From positions 1 to 6,285 of the forward strand of contig JAKANW010000181.1 in assembly GCA_021823555.1 (NCBI GenBank): 6,285 nt of DNA. Direction: 5' to 3'. Below are positions 1 to 6,285 of the stretch, piece after piece. The first letter of the stretch is position 1; every line of letters begins with the position of its first letter. The position numbers and the translations under genes are program-made. This stretch comes from Chloroflexota bacterium (GTDB taxonomy: Bacteria; Chloroflexota; Anaerolineae; Anaerolineales; Villigracilaceae). The notes beneath the pieces were generated by a model. The model did not search any database and was not told the origin of the DNA. It saw only the letters and a program-made list of their open reading frames with translations.

Positions 1-1233
<1,233 letters not shown>

Positions 1234-1247
1234 GATTGAAGCAATTA

Positions 1248-2465
1248 ATGAAGGCATCCTTTCCTGAATCCAATCTCGAACAACGACTGACGAACTCGCT
1301 GTGGAATCGCTTCTGGCAGGAGTTGTTCCGCAACTCGGGGCAATTCCCCATTGCGATTATTTTGCTGGAATTTCTACGAGAGGGGTGGAAATACCTCAAC
1401 GCTCCCGATCTATATATCCTTGTTCCAGCGGCGGCGCTCCAAGCCTATCTCCTTTCGCGCAAGCCTGTGCTCCCCGCCTGGCAGAGGTTTTTTGGCAACC
1501 TTGTCGCGCCGGTTTTGTACACCCTGGCCGAAACTTATTTCGAGGGGATGGAATTTTTCAGCGCGCCGCATCACGTCATGTACCTGGTCATCTCCCTGTT
1601 GATCGCCATCTTGCAGGCGGCGCAGGCTAACCGCTCCGGCTTCCGCGCGGACGCGTTACTGATCACGGAAAATGTCATTCGCGCCGAGATTCTATTCGTC
1701 TTGTACGTGGTATTCGAAACCATCTCCAACCCTGAGCAGACCGTTTCGGTCGCCGAGTTTTTCAAGGATATCACCCACCAGTTCATCGGCCTGGCCACTT
1801 TTCTCCTCGGCCTCTCGGTGGGCTTTGCCAACGCCACCGCGCAAAGCCACCTGAATTTATTGCGGCAGACCGCGGCGCAATTGCGGACCTATTCGGAGTG
1901 GCTGTTGGGACGCAACCTGCTCGGTCAGGCCATCAACGACCCAAACTCCATGCGTCTCTCGCGCCAGAAGCGCACCATCCTTTTCATGGATATTCGCGGG
2001 TTCACCGGCTGGAGCGAAAAACGTTCCCCCGAAGAGGTCGCCTCCCTGCTCAATCGTTACTACATGAGCGTGGAAAGCCTGCTCAACAGCCATCAGGTCA
2101 TTAAATACAAATTCACAGCCGACGAGGTCATGGTCGTTTTTCTCGAAGCCGACGAAGCCCTGCGGTCTGCTCGTGAGTTGCGCGAGGCGACCACGCGCAT
2201 CCTGTCGAAGCACGGGCTTGGCGCGGGGATCGGCATCCACACCGGCTTGCTGGTGGAGGGCCTGCTGGGCGGGCAGAACATCCGCTTCTATGATGTGATC
2301 GGGGATACGGTCAACACCGCGCAACGCATCGAAAAACTGGCCTCCGCAGGGGAGATTTGGATCTCGGAGGATACGCGCCAAAATTTATCTACCCGTGAGA
2401 CAGGCCAGCAAAAGGAAGTTTCTGTGAAAGGCAAGGAACAACCGCTCAAGATACATTCTGTTTAA
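1248..2465 (+). CDS. Membrane-bound class III adenylate cyclase
   Basis: This protein of 405 residues is predicted to convert ATP to cAMP and pyrophosphate. The N-terminal half is hydrophobic, with likely membrane helices near 55-70, 81-98, 109-126, 143-160 and 178-196, plus a weaker one near 32-44. A short linker leads to the cytoplasmic cyclase domain at about 242-400. All key residues are visible: metal-binding Asp248 (MDIRGFT) and Asp292, adenine-selecting Lys288 and Asp349 (YDVIGD), and transition-state Asn356 and Arg360 (VNTAQR). Lys plus Asp favours ATP over GTP. The second metal motif reads TADE where GDE is usual. There is no HAMP, GAF or CHASE domain, so the membrane part is the presumed sensor or anchor. 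The ATG at 1248 was chosen because GAAG lies six bases upstream. An in-frame TTG at 1236 would add four residues. It follows tgt by 14 nt, so cotranscription is likely. It converges with the YqhA-like gene across 13 nt. Confidence 0.93.
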   Translation: MKASFPESNLEQRLTNSLWNRFWQELFRNSGQFPIAIILLEFLREGWKYLNAPDLYILVPAAALQAYLLSRKPVLPAWQRFFGNLVAPVLYTLAETYFEGMEFFSAPHHVMYLVISLLIAILQAAQANRSGFRADALLITENVIRAEILFVLYVVFETISNPEQTVSVAEFFKDITHQFIGLATFLLGLSVGFANATAQSHLNLLRQTAAQLRTYSEWLLGRNLLGQAINDPNSMRLSRQKRTILFMDIRGFTGWSEKRSPEEVASLLNRYYMSVESLLNSHQVIKYKFTADEVMVVFLEADEALRSARELREATTRILSKHGLGAGIGIHTGLLVEGLLGGQNIRFYDVIGDTVNTAQRIEKLASAGEIWISEDTRQNLSTRETGQQKEVSVKGKEQPLKIHSV

Positions 2466-2478
2466 ACAACTGCGAGCC

Positions 2479-2943
2479 TCAATCCCCCTTCCTGCTCCCA
2501 GACTTATATGACATGAAATATGTCAGCGCGGCAATGACGAGGGCGATCCCGCCGCCAAAGGTGAGCAAGTCACGTTCGCCGTCCCACGAGACCACCTGTT
2601 TGAGGAAGAGCACGCCCATTACCACGATCACCACACTGATGAGTTTGCTTTTCAGGTCCTCCAGCGTGTGGATTTCCAGCCAGGCCGGGACCGGGACAGT
2701 GTCGTCAATGAACAACTCGTACAGTCCAAGCGCGATGATGTAAAGCACCACGCCCAAAAGGAAGAGGTCGGCGATCTCAATGAAGGTCACAGCCAGCGCC
2801 TTGGGCATCTCGCCGTTGAGAATGTGCCAGATCTCCAGCCCGGTCTCGTACGCGCCGAAGAGGAGCAGGGTCACGGCGGAGATGAAAGCCGCGAGGACGG
2901 CCAGAAGGATCAGATAACGGGAAGAACCGAGCAGGGGTTTCAT
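2479..2943 (-). CDS. YqhA/UPF0114-like four-helix integral membrane protein
   Basis: This 154-residue membrane protein has four predicted helices near 9-30, 49-78, 101-118 and 127-146 and a short basic/acidic tail (SGSRKGD). The second helix contains ADLFLLGVVLYIIALGLYEL. The acidic residue at its start (Asp59) and the GLYEL ending are what I recognise as the UPF0114 (YqhA) signature. Length and helix order also fit that family. Its biochemical function is not established, so none is assigned here. The ATG (2943-2941) overlaps the pncC stop (2942-2940) as ATGA, so translation is probably coupled. It also has its own good ribosome binding site. The 3' end meets the cyclase gene head-on with a 13-nt gap and no visible terminator hairpin. 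The family call rests on pattern memory rather than a search. The membrane topology is more certain than the family name. Confidence 0.85.
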   Translation of the reverse strand: MKPLLGSSRYLILLAVLAAFISAVTLLLFGAYETGLEIWHILNGEMPKALAVTFIEIADLFLLGVVLYIIALGLYELFIDDTVPVPAWLEIHTLEDLKSKLISVVIVVMGVLFLKQVVSWDGERDLLTFGGGIALVIAALTYFMSYKSGSRKGD

Positions 2944-3431
2944 GATTTCTCCAAATATTGGACGACCATCTTCAACGCCGCGTCGGCGGATTGTTCCTTG
3001 TTTTTGCGGCGGTCACCTTTCCAGTAAAACACCTCCGCTTGCTCTCCATCCGGCGTGACCAGCCCGATCCACGTGGTGCCGACCGGTTTCTCCGGGAGTC
3101 CGCCGCCAGGGCCGGCAATCCCGCTGACCGAGACGGCAATGTCCGTGCCGAGGGCGGTCCGCGCGCCGCGCGCCATTTCCAGCACCGTCTCGCGGCTGAC
3201 CGCGCCGTGCGCCTTCAACGTGTCCCACGAGACGCCCAGGCTGGCGACTTTCGCCTCGTAGGCGTACGAAACGAATCCGCCGATGAAATAGTCGGAGGAG
3301 CCGGGCACGTCGGTGATGCGGTCCGCGATCAGGCCGCCCGTGCACGACTCTGCCGTAGACAGTGTCCAGCCGCGCAGGCGCAGGAGGCGTCCAAGTTCCA
3401 CTTCCAGGGATTGATCCACATCCATCTCCAA
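2940..3431 (-). CDS. pncC: Nicotinamide-nucleotide amidohydrolase (stand-alone CinA C-terminal domain)
   Basis: PncC deamidates nicotinamide mononucleotide to nicotinic acid mononucleotide plus ammonia and so salvages NMN made by NAD-consuming reactions such as DNA ligase. The 163 residues cover only the CinA C-terminal domain; the N-terminal MoCF-like domain of full CinA is absent, as in E. coli PncC. Diagnostic motifs are AESCTGG at 27-33, with the conserved Ser29; the GSSDYFIGGFVSYAYEAK segment at 44-61, ending in conserved Lys61; and SGIAGPGGG at 103-111, followed by PVGTTWIG. The annotated start is a TTG (3431-3429). An ATG two codons inside (3425-3423) is equally possible, although the GGAG touching it is too close to act as its ribosome binding site. 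An in-frame ATT lies three codons upstream of the TTG. It overlaps the YqhA-like gene by ATGA and diverges from the kinase gene. Confidence 0.95.
   Translation of the reverse strand: MEMDVDQSLEVELGRLLRLRGWTLSTAESCTGGLIADRITDVPGSSDYFIGGFVSYAYEAKVASLGVSWDTLKAHGAVSRETVLEMARGARTALGTDIAVSVSGIAGPGGGLPEKPVGTTWIGLVTPDGEQAEVFYWKGDRRKNKEQSADAALKMVVQYLEKS
2949..2952 (-). promoter_or_regulatory. Ribosome binding site of the YqhA-like gene inside the pncC 3' end
   Basis: On the minus strand GGAG is followed by five bases (AAATC) and then the ATG at 2943. This is the clearest Shine-Dalgarno sequence in the window. It belongs to an internal, coupled cistron, whereas the genes with a promoter directly upstream lack one. 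It supports the ATG at 2943 as the true start. Confidence 0.75.
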
Positions 3432-3446
3432 GTAAGGAATGGGCTG

Positions 3447-3452
3447 ATTATA
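3447..3452 (-). promoter_or_regulatory. -10 box (TATAAT) upstream of pncC
   Basis: A perfect minus-strand TATAAT reads from 3452 to 3447 and lies 15 nt before the TTG start of pncC. The surrounding bases (AACAGTATAATC) resemble the element before the second kinase (AACAGGTATAATTC). No convincing TTGACA lies 17 nt upstream. It faces away from the kinase promoter about 50 bp away, so the 83-nt gap would be a divergent promoter region driving pncC and the YqhA-like gene on one side and the kinase on the other. Confidence 0.6.
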
Positions 3453-3501
3453 CTGTTATCAAATCGAAACGAATCGATCAGTTCGTGTAAAACCGAGGGG
3501 G

Positions 3502-3507
3502 TATAAT
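3502..3507 (+). promoter_or_regulatory. -10 box (TATAAT) of a probable leaderless kinase promoter
   Basis: GTATAATTC is followed by five bases and then the kinase ATG at 3515, leaving seven bases between the hexamer and the start codon. The predicted transcription start is therefore at the ATG or within a base of it. The same nine-base core and the same spacing precede the second kinase at 5983. The G-run before the hexamer (3497-3501) lies outside the distance from the ATG at which a Shine-Dalgarno sequence normally works. No clear -35 element is present. Confidence 0.7.
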
Positions 3508-3514
3508 TCAGACA

Positions 3515-5959
3515 ATGTCAGTCTGGATTGGGAAAACGCTGGGCAAAGTTCAGATCGAGAAACCTCTTGGCAGGGGGGGAATGGCAGAGGTTTATCTTGG
3601 CACGCATATATCGCTACAAAGGCCGGTGGCGGTAAAAATCCTTCACGGTTATCTTGAAAAACAGTCCGATATCAGAAAGCGCTTCGAGCGTGAAGCGCGT
3701 ATTGCCGCCAGTTTGCGGCACCCGAATATCGTGCAGGTATTTGATTACGATGCCTATGAAGATAGTCCGTTCATCGTCATGGAATATGTCAGCGGGTCGA
3801 GCCTCGCCGCCTATTTGCAAAGCATCCATAACAGCGGCGGGGAATTGCCTCTCGACATTACATGCCGCATCATTCCCATGCTCGCCGATGCACTTGATTA
3901 CGCACATCAACAAGGCGTCATTCACCGGGATGTTAAACCGGGCAACGTTCTGCTTCATTCAAGGACCGGCAAGATCGAAGCCGGACAGCCTCTCCCAAAG
4001 GATGTAGAACCGCTTCTCGCGGACTTTGGGCTGGTGCGCATCCTCGATTCGCCTACACAAACAACGGGCGGATGGATCACCGGCACTCCCTCCTATATGA
4101 GCCCGGAACAGGCCCGCGGCGAACGCGTGGACCACCGAGGGGATATCTATTCGCTTGGGGCATTGTTATACGAACTGCTAAGTGGACGCGTTCCCTTTGA
4201 AGGAGACACTGCCCCAGAGGTTTTACAAAAAGTGCTGTATGAGTCTCAACCGGCGATTCCGGATATCCCATGGCAATGGCAAAGCGTGCTGGATCGTGCG
4301 CTGGAGAAGGATCCGGATCGAAGATACCAGAGCGCGGGAGAACTATCCAGGGCGTTCCTCGCCGCAGTAGATGGAACATCGGAAACGGATACCAACCTGC
4401 CAGTACAGGGTATGAAGACACCACCGGAACGCGCATCCACATCACGCCCTCCCAATTCAGGGCCAATACATCCAACTCCAACGAAGCCGCGGCGCATCGG
4501 CCGGTGGCCGCTTGTTCTGGTTCTGGTGATTGCGGCGGGGACATTGTGGGCGGCGCGGAGTCTTCTCTTTGCCCCTCCAACGAATCCGCCTTCTACGGGC
4601 GAACCGTTCGCGATAGATTCGTCAACGGCGGCTGAAACACTATCTTCAAACGCCGCACAAAGCGATGCGGAAGGATCCTCGATCGGCGTTCTACGATTTC
4701 GCGATGTCGAAGGCGTTTTGGATGGGGTCACTGTATCCGTCCACAAGATGCCCCCGCCAAATAATGGGAGTCAATATGAGGTTTGGCTTGTTACGGATGA
4801 CGGAACCGGCCTTCTCAGTGTCGGCAAGTTGCTTCTTGACCAGGATGGTGCAGCCACTCTTGATTTCGTGGACAGACAACATCGCAATTTATTAGAAGGC
4901 TTTAGCCGGATGCAAATTTCGCTAGAGCCATTATCCGATCCCAATCCATCCTCCCCTGGAAAGATAGTGTATTCGTCAGGCATACCAAAAGATGCCCTCG
5001 AACACATCCGCCATTTGTTGGTTTCATTTCCATCCGCGCCCGAAGAAACAAGCCTTGTCCAAGGTTTAAAGAAAAATATCAGCATGGTCGATCAGCAGAT
5101 TGATGCCATGATCGCCTCCTTCGAAGCGGGCGATGAGGCTAACATGCGCGCCGACGCGGAAGCGGCCTTGAACCTGATCGCCGGAAATCAGTCTACCGAA
5201 TGGCATAACGACTGGAACGAAGATGGAGTCGTGGTGGACCCCGGCGATGGCTTTGGATTGTTATTGAACGGAGATAATCCCGGATATGGAGACGGTGTCT
5301 TAATCCATACAGATTTAGCAATGCGGGCAAACGATGCGCCTGCCGATCTGATCCTCCATGGCGGACGCGTAAAAATCTCGATCCAGAATATGGAAATTTG
5401 GGCGAACCAATTGCGCGATTTGTTGGCCGCGATCTCACGAAGTCCTTTCGATGAATCCCTCCGTGAGCCGATTTGGCAAGCCGGGGAAATAGCAGGCCAA
5501 TTACTCAACGGCATAGACCTTAATGGAGACGATGAGGTGTCGCCCATCCTGGGCGAAGCCGGTGTGTTGACGGCATACGAGCATGCCTATTACATGGCAG
5601 ACATGATCATCCTGTTTGGGCAAGATCGGGTGATGCCGCCTGCCCCGACCGTCACTCCTGCCTTCAATCGGAACAATCCAATCTCACCTACATCAACTAC
5701 ATCCCCTACATCCAGCGCGAATGCATTAACTCCAACTTCACCCCCCGCAACGTTGCCTTTGCCAACCTTACCCCCGCCTACTATCCCGCTTCCCACACTT
5801 CCTCCTCCTACTCTCCCGATTCCCACACAACCCATCCCGACACTTCCACTTCCAGTAAATTCCGCTTCCCCCCCTTCGTCTAATATTCCTACCCAGGCAC
5901 TGTTCGCGTCAATTCTGATTGGATGGACCATGAGGAAAGCAGTTTTTTCGAAAAAATGA
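3515..5959 (+). CDS. Transmembrane Ser/Thr protein kinase with RskA-like outer domain and TxPxP-repeat tail
   Basis: This is an 814-residue Hanks-type kinase. The cytoplasmic domain (about 10-285) looks active: glycine loop GRGGMAEV 19-26, Lys41, helix-C Glu60, HRD catalytic Asp139 with Asn144, DFG Asp170, SPE 196-198 and DIYSLG from 210. A charged and Pro/Ser/Thr linker leads to one membrane helix at about 331-352. Outside, residues 390-489 resemble the anti-sigma-K (RskA) C-terminal beta domain: MPPP, GSQYEVWLV, a Gly-x-Leu strand, then VYSSG. A helical region at 495-715 holds two D-x-N-x-D loops at 566-575 and 668-676. The tail is Thr/Ser/Pro-rich, with seven pentapeptides at 746-780 and a hydrophobic/basic end at 795-814. 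PASTA repeats are absent. The likely role is sensing a cell-surface signal and phosphorylating cytoplasmic targets; both signal and targets are unknown. The ATG was chosen from the promoter spacing and exact alignment with the start of the second kinase. Codons are less GC-rich at third positions than in that paralogue. Confidence 0.96.
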   Translation: MSVWIGKTLGKVQIEKPLGRGGMAEVYLGTHISLQRPVAVKILHGYLEKQSDIRKRFEREARIAASLRHPNIVQVFDYDAYEDSPFIVMEYVSGSSLAAYLQSIHNSGGELPLDITCRIIPMLADALDYAHQQGVIHRDVKPGNVLLHSRTGKIEAGQPLPKDVEPLLADFGLVRILDSPTQTTGGWITGTPSYMSPEQARGERVDHRGDIYSLGALLYELLSGRVPFEGDTAPEVLQKVLYESQPAIPDIPWQWQSVLDRALEKDPDRRYQSAGELSRAFLAAVDGTSETDTNLPVQGMKTPPERASTSRPPNSGPIHPTPTKPRRIGRWPLVLVLVIAAGTLWAARSLLFAPPTNPPSTGEPFAIDSSTAAETLSSNAAQSDAEGSSIGVLRFRDVEGVLDGVTVSVHKMPPPNNGSQYEVWLVTDDGTGLLSVGKLLLDQDGAATLDFVDRQHRNLLEGFSRMQISLEPLSDPNPSSPGKIVYSSGIPKDALEHIRHLLVSFPSAPEETSLVQGLKKNISMVDQQIDAMIASFEAGDEANMRADAEAALNLIAGNQSTEWHNDWNEDGVVVDPGDGFGLLLNGDNPGYGDGVLIHTDLAMRANDAPADLILHGGRVKISIQNMEIWANQLRDLLAAISRSPFDESLREPIWQAGEIAGQLLNGIDLNGDDEVSPILGEAGVLTAYEHAYYMADMIILFGQDRVMPPAPTVTPAFNRNNPISPTSTTSPTSSANALTPTSPPATLPLPTLPPPTIPLPTLPPPTLPIPTQPIPTLPLPVNSASPPSSNIPTQALFASILIGWTMRKAVFSKK
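5750..5854 (+). repeat. Seven tandem 15-bp units encoding the pentapeptide TxPxP
   Basis: Residues 746-780 of the kinase read as seven consecutive pentapeptides: TLPLP, TLPPP, TIPLP, TLPPP, TLPIP, TQPIP, TLPLP. Thr is at position 1 and Pro at positions 3 and 5 in every copy. The codons differ from copy to copy (for example Thr as ACG, ACC, ACT or ACA), so the pattern is kept at protein level and is not simply a fresh DNA expansion. It probably forms an extended, rod-like spacer outside the membrane. A looser Thr/Ser/Pro-rich stretch precedes it from about 5640. Confidence 0.92.
5943..5956. repeat. 14-bp perfect palindrome at the kinase 3' end
   Basis: TTTTTTCGAAAAAA spans the last kinase codons, just before the TGA at 5957-5959. 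A second T-run follows at 5969-5974. The stem has only one CG step at its centre and cannot form a loop without losing pairs, so it is a poor intrinsic terminator. It is recorded because it lies in the only gap between the two kinase genes. Confidence 0.5.
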
Positions 5960-5982
5960 TCGTCCACCTTTTTTAAAACAGG

Positions 5983-5988
5983 TATAAT
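5983..5988 (+). promoter_or_regulatory. -10 box (TATAAT) of a probable leaderless promoter for the second kinase
   Basis: GTATAATTC is followed by five bases and the ATG at 5996, the same core and spacing as the first kinase promoter. It fits entirely in the 36-nt intergenic gap, so the second kinase gene can be transcribed independently of the first. The bases upstream are a run of T and A (5969-5978) with no recognisable -35 hexamer. Confidence 0.7.
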
Positions 5989-5995
5989 TCGTCCC

Positions 5996-6285
5996 ATGTC
6001 TGTCTGGATTGGAAAAACCATCGGGAAAGTGCGCATCGAAAAGCTGCTTGGCCGCGGCGGCATGGCAGAGGTTTACTTTGGCACGCACATTTCGCTCGAA
6101 CGACCGGTGGCGGTGAAATTCCTGCACGGCTACCTCGAGGAAAACAGCGAGGTGTTCGAGCGCTTCCAGCGTGAGGCGCGTGTCGTGGCCGGGCTTCGTC
6201 ACCCCAACATCATCCAGGTTTACGATTACGATGTGGTGGAGGAACGTCCCTACATCGTGATGGAATACATCAACGGGCCGTCTCT
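5996..6285 (+). CDS. Second Ser/Thr protein kinase, N-terminal part only (cut by window edge)
   Basis: The first 96 codons of a Hanks-type kinase are present and the reading frame runs off the window. Visible motifs are the glycine loop GRGGMAEV at 19-26, VAVK with Lys41 for ATP anchoring, helix-C Glu60 in REAR, and the hinge region IVMEYINGPS. It aligns without gaps to the first kinase over all 96 residues, with about 70 identities by hand count, including the first eight residues (MSVWIGKT). This indicates a tandem duplication. The ATG is supported by that alignment and by the TATAAT seven bases upstream. The catalytic loop, any membrane helix and any outer domain lie beyond the window, so its architecture and activity cannot be judged. 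Third codon positions are clearly more GC-rich than in the first kinase. Confidence 0.96.
   Translation, partial: MSVWIGKTIGKVRIEKLLGRGGMAEVYFGTHISLERPVAVKFLHGYLEENSEVFERFQREARVVAGLRHPNIIQVYDYDVVEERPYIVMEYINGPS

Noticed and set aside
1857..2381. Minus-strand 174-codon open frame inside the cyclase gene
   Set aside because: The plus frame carries every cyclase catalytic motif. The antisense frame has no recognisable domain and is explained by high-GC codon bias.
2459..2478. Terminator in the convergent gap between the cyclase and the YqhA-like gene
   Set aside because: Only the short palindrome TGTTTAAACA at 2459-2468 is present, overlapping the stop codon. There is no stem-loop with a T-run on either strand.
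3462..3477. Operator-like direct repeat AATCGA (3462-3467 and 3472-3477) in the pncC/kinase gap
   Set aside because: Two six-base copies spaced one helical turn apart are suggestive, but they are short, not inverted, and could easily occur by chance.
2958..3506. Plus-strand 182-codon open frame across pncC
   Set aside because: It is antisense to a clear CinA-domain protein, very Arg/Ala-rich, and without a recognisable motif.
4077..4746. Two minus-strand open frames within the first kinase gene
   Set aside because: They cross the kinase domain and membrane helix that are well supported on the plus strand, and neither has a plausible start signal or protein-like composition.
5943..5974. Intrinsic terminator between the two kinase genes
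   Set aside because: The palindrome is almost entirely A/T with no loop, and no GC-rich stem precedes the T-run at 5969-5974. It is unlikely to end transcription efficiently.
5590..6063. Minus-strand 157-codon frame rich in Gly/Val opposite the Pro/Thr tail
   Set aside because: The Gly/Val repeat is the mirror of the TxPxP repeat on the plus strand, and the frame runs across the kinase 2 promoter and start.

Overview
The window looks like a chromosomal stretch from a high-GC member of the Chloroflexota, probably Anaerolineae-like. That assignment is inference. It rests on the mix of bacterial Hanks-type kinases with large extracytoplasmic tails, the cyanobacteria-like PTRLARH variant of the Tgt active-site loop, high GC at third codon positions in most genes, and start codons placed 6-7 nt after a perfect TATAAT. 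No database search was possible. Nearly all of the window is coding, and there is no rRNA, tRNA, CRISPR array or insertion sequence that I can see.

Layout. Bases 1-111 hold at most the last codons of an unseen upstream gene plus the tgt promoter. tgt (112-1233, +) encodes queuine/preQ1 tRNA-guanine transglycosylase. It is followed 14 nt later by a membrane-bound class III adenylate cyclase (1248-2465, +), probably in the same transcript. On the opposite strand lies a two-gene unit: pncC (3431 to 2940), a stand-alone CinA C-terminal domain (NMN amidohydrolase), overlaps by ATGA with a four-helix membrane protein of the YqhA/UPF0114 type (2943 to 2479). This unit converges on the cyclase gene with a 13-nt gap. 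From the 83-nt gap upstream of pncC, transcription diverges into an 814-codon transmembrane Ser/Thr kinase gene (3515-5959, +). A second, closely related kinase gene starts 36 nt after it (5996 onward, +) and is cut by the window edge.

How the parts relate. Tgt, PncC and the YqhA-like protein are housekeeping or poorly characterised genes with no obvious shared pathway. The signalling content is the cyclase (a cAMP producer with all key catalytic residues) and the tandem kinase pair. The first kinase is the most unusual item. It has an intact cytoplasmic kinase domain and one membrane helix. Its predicted outer part combines an anti-sigma-K (RskA)-like beta domain, an alpha-helical segment holding two D-x-N-x-D loops, and a Thr/Pro tail with seven TxPxP pentapeptides, followed by a short hydrophobic/basic C-terminus. 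No PASTA repeats are present. Both kinase genes and tgt have a TATAAT 6-7 nt before the ATG with no convincing Shine-Dalgarno sequence, which suggests leaderless mRNAs.
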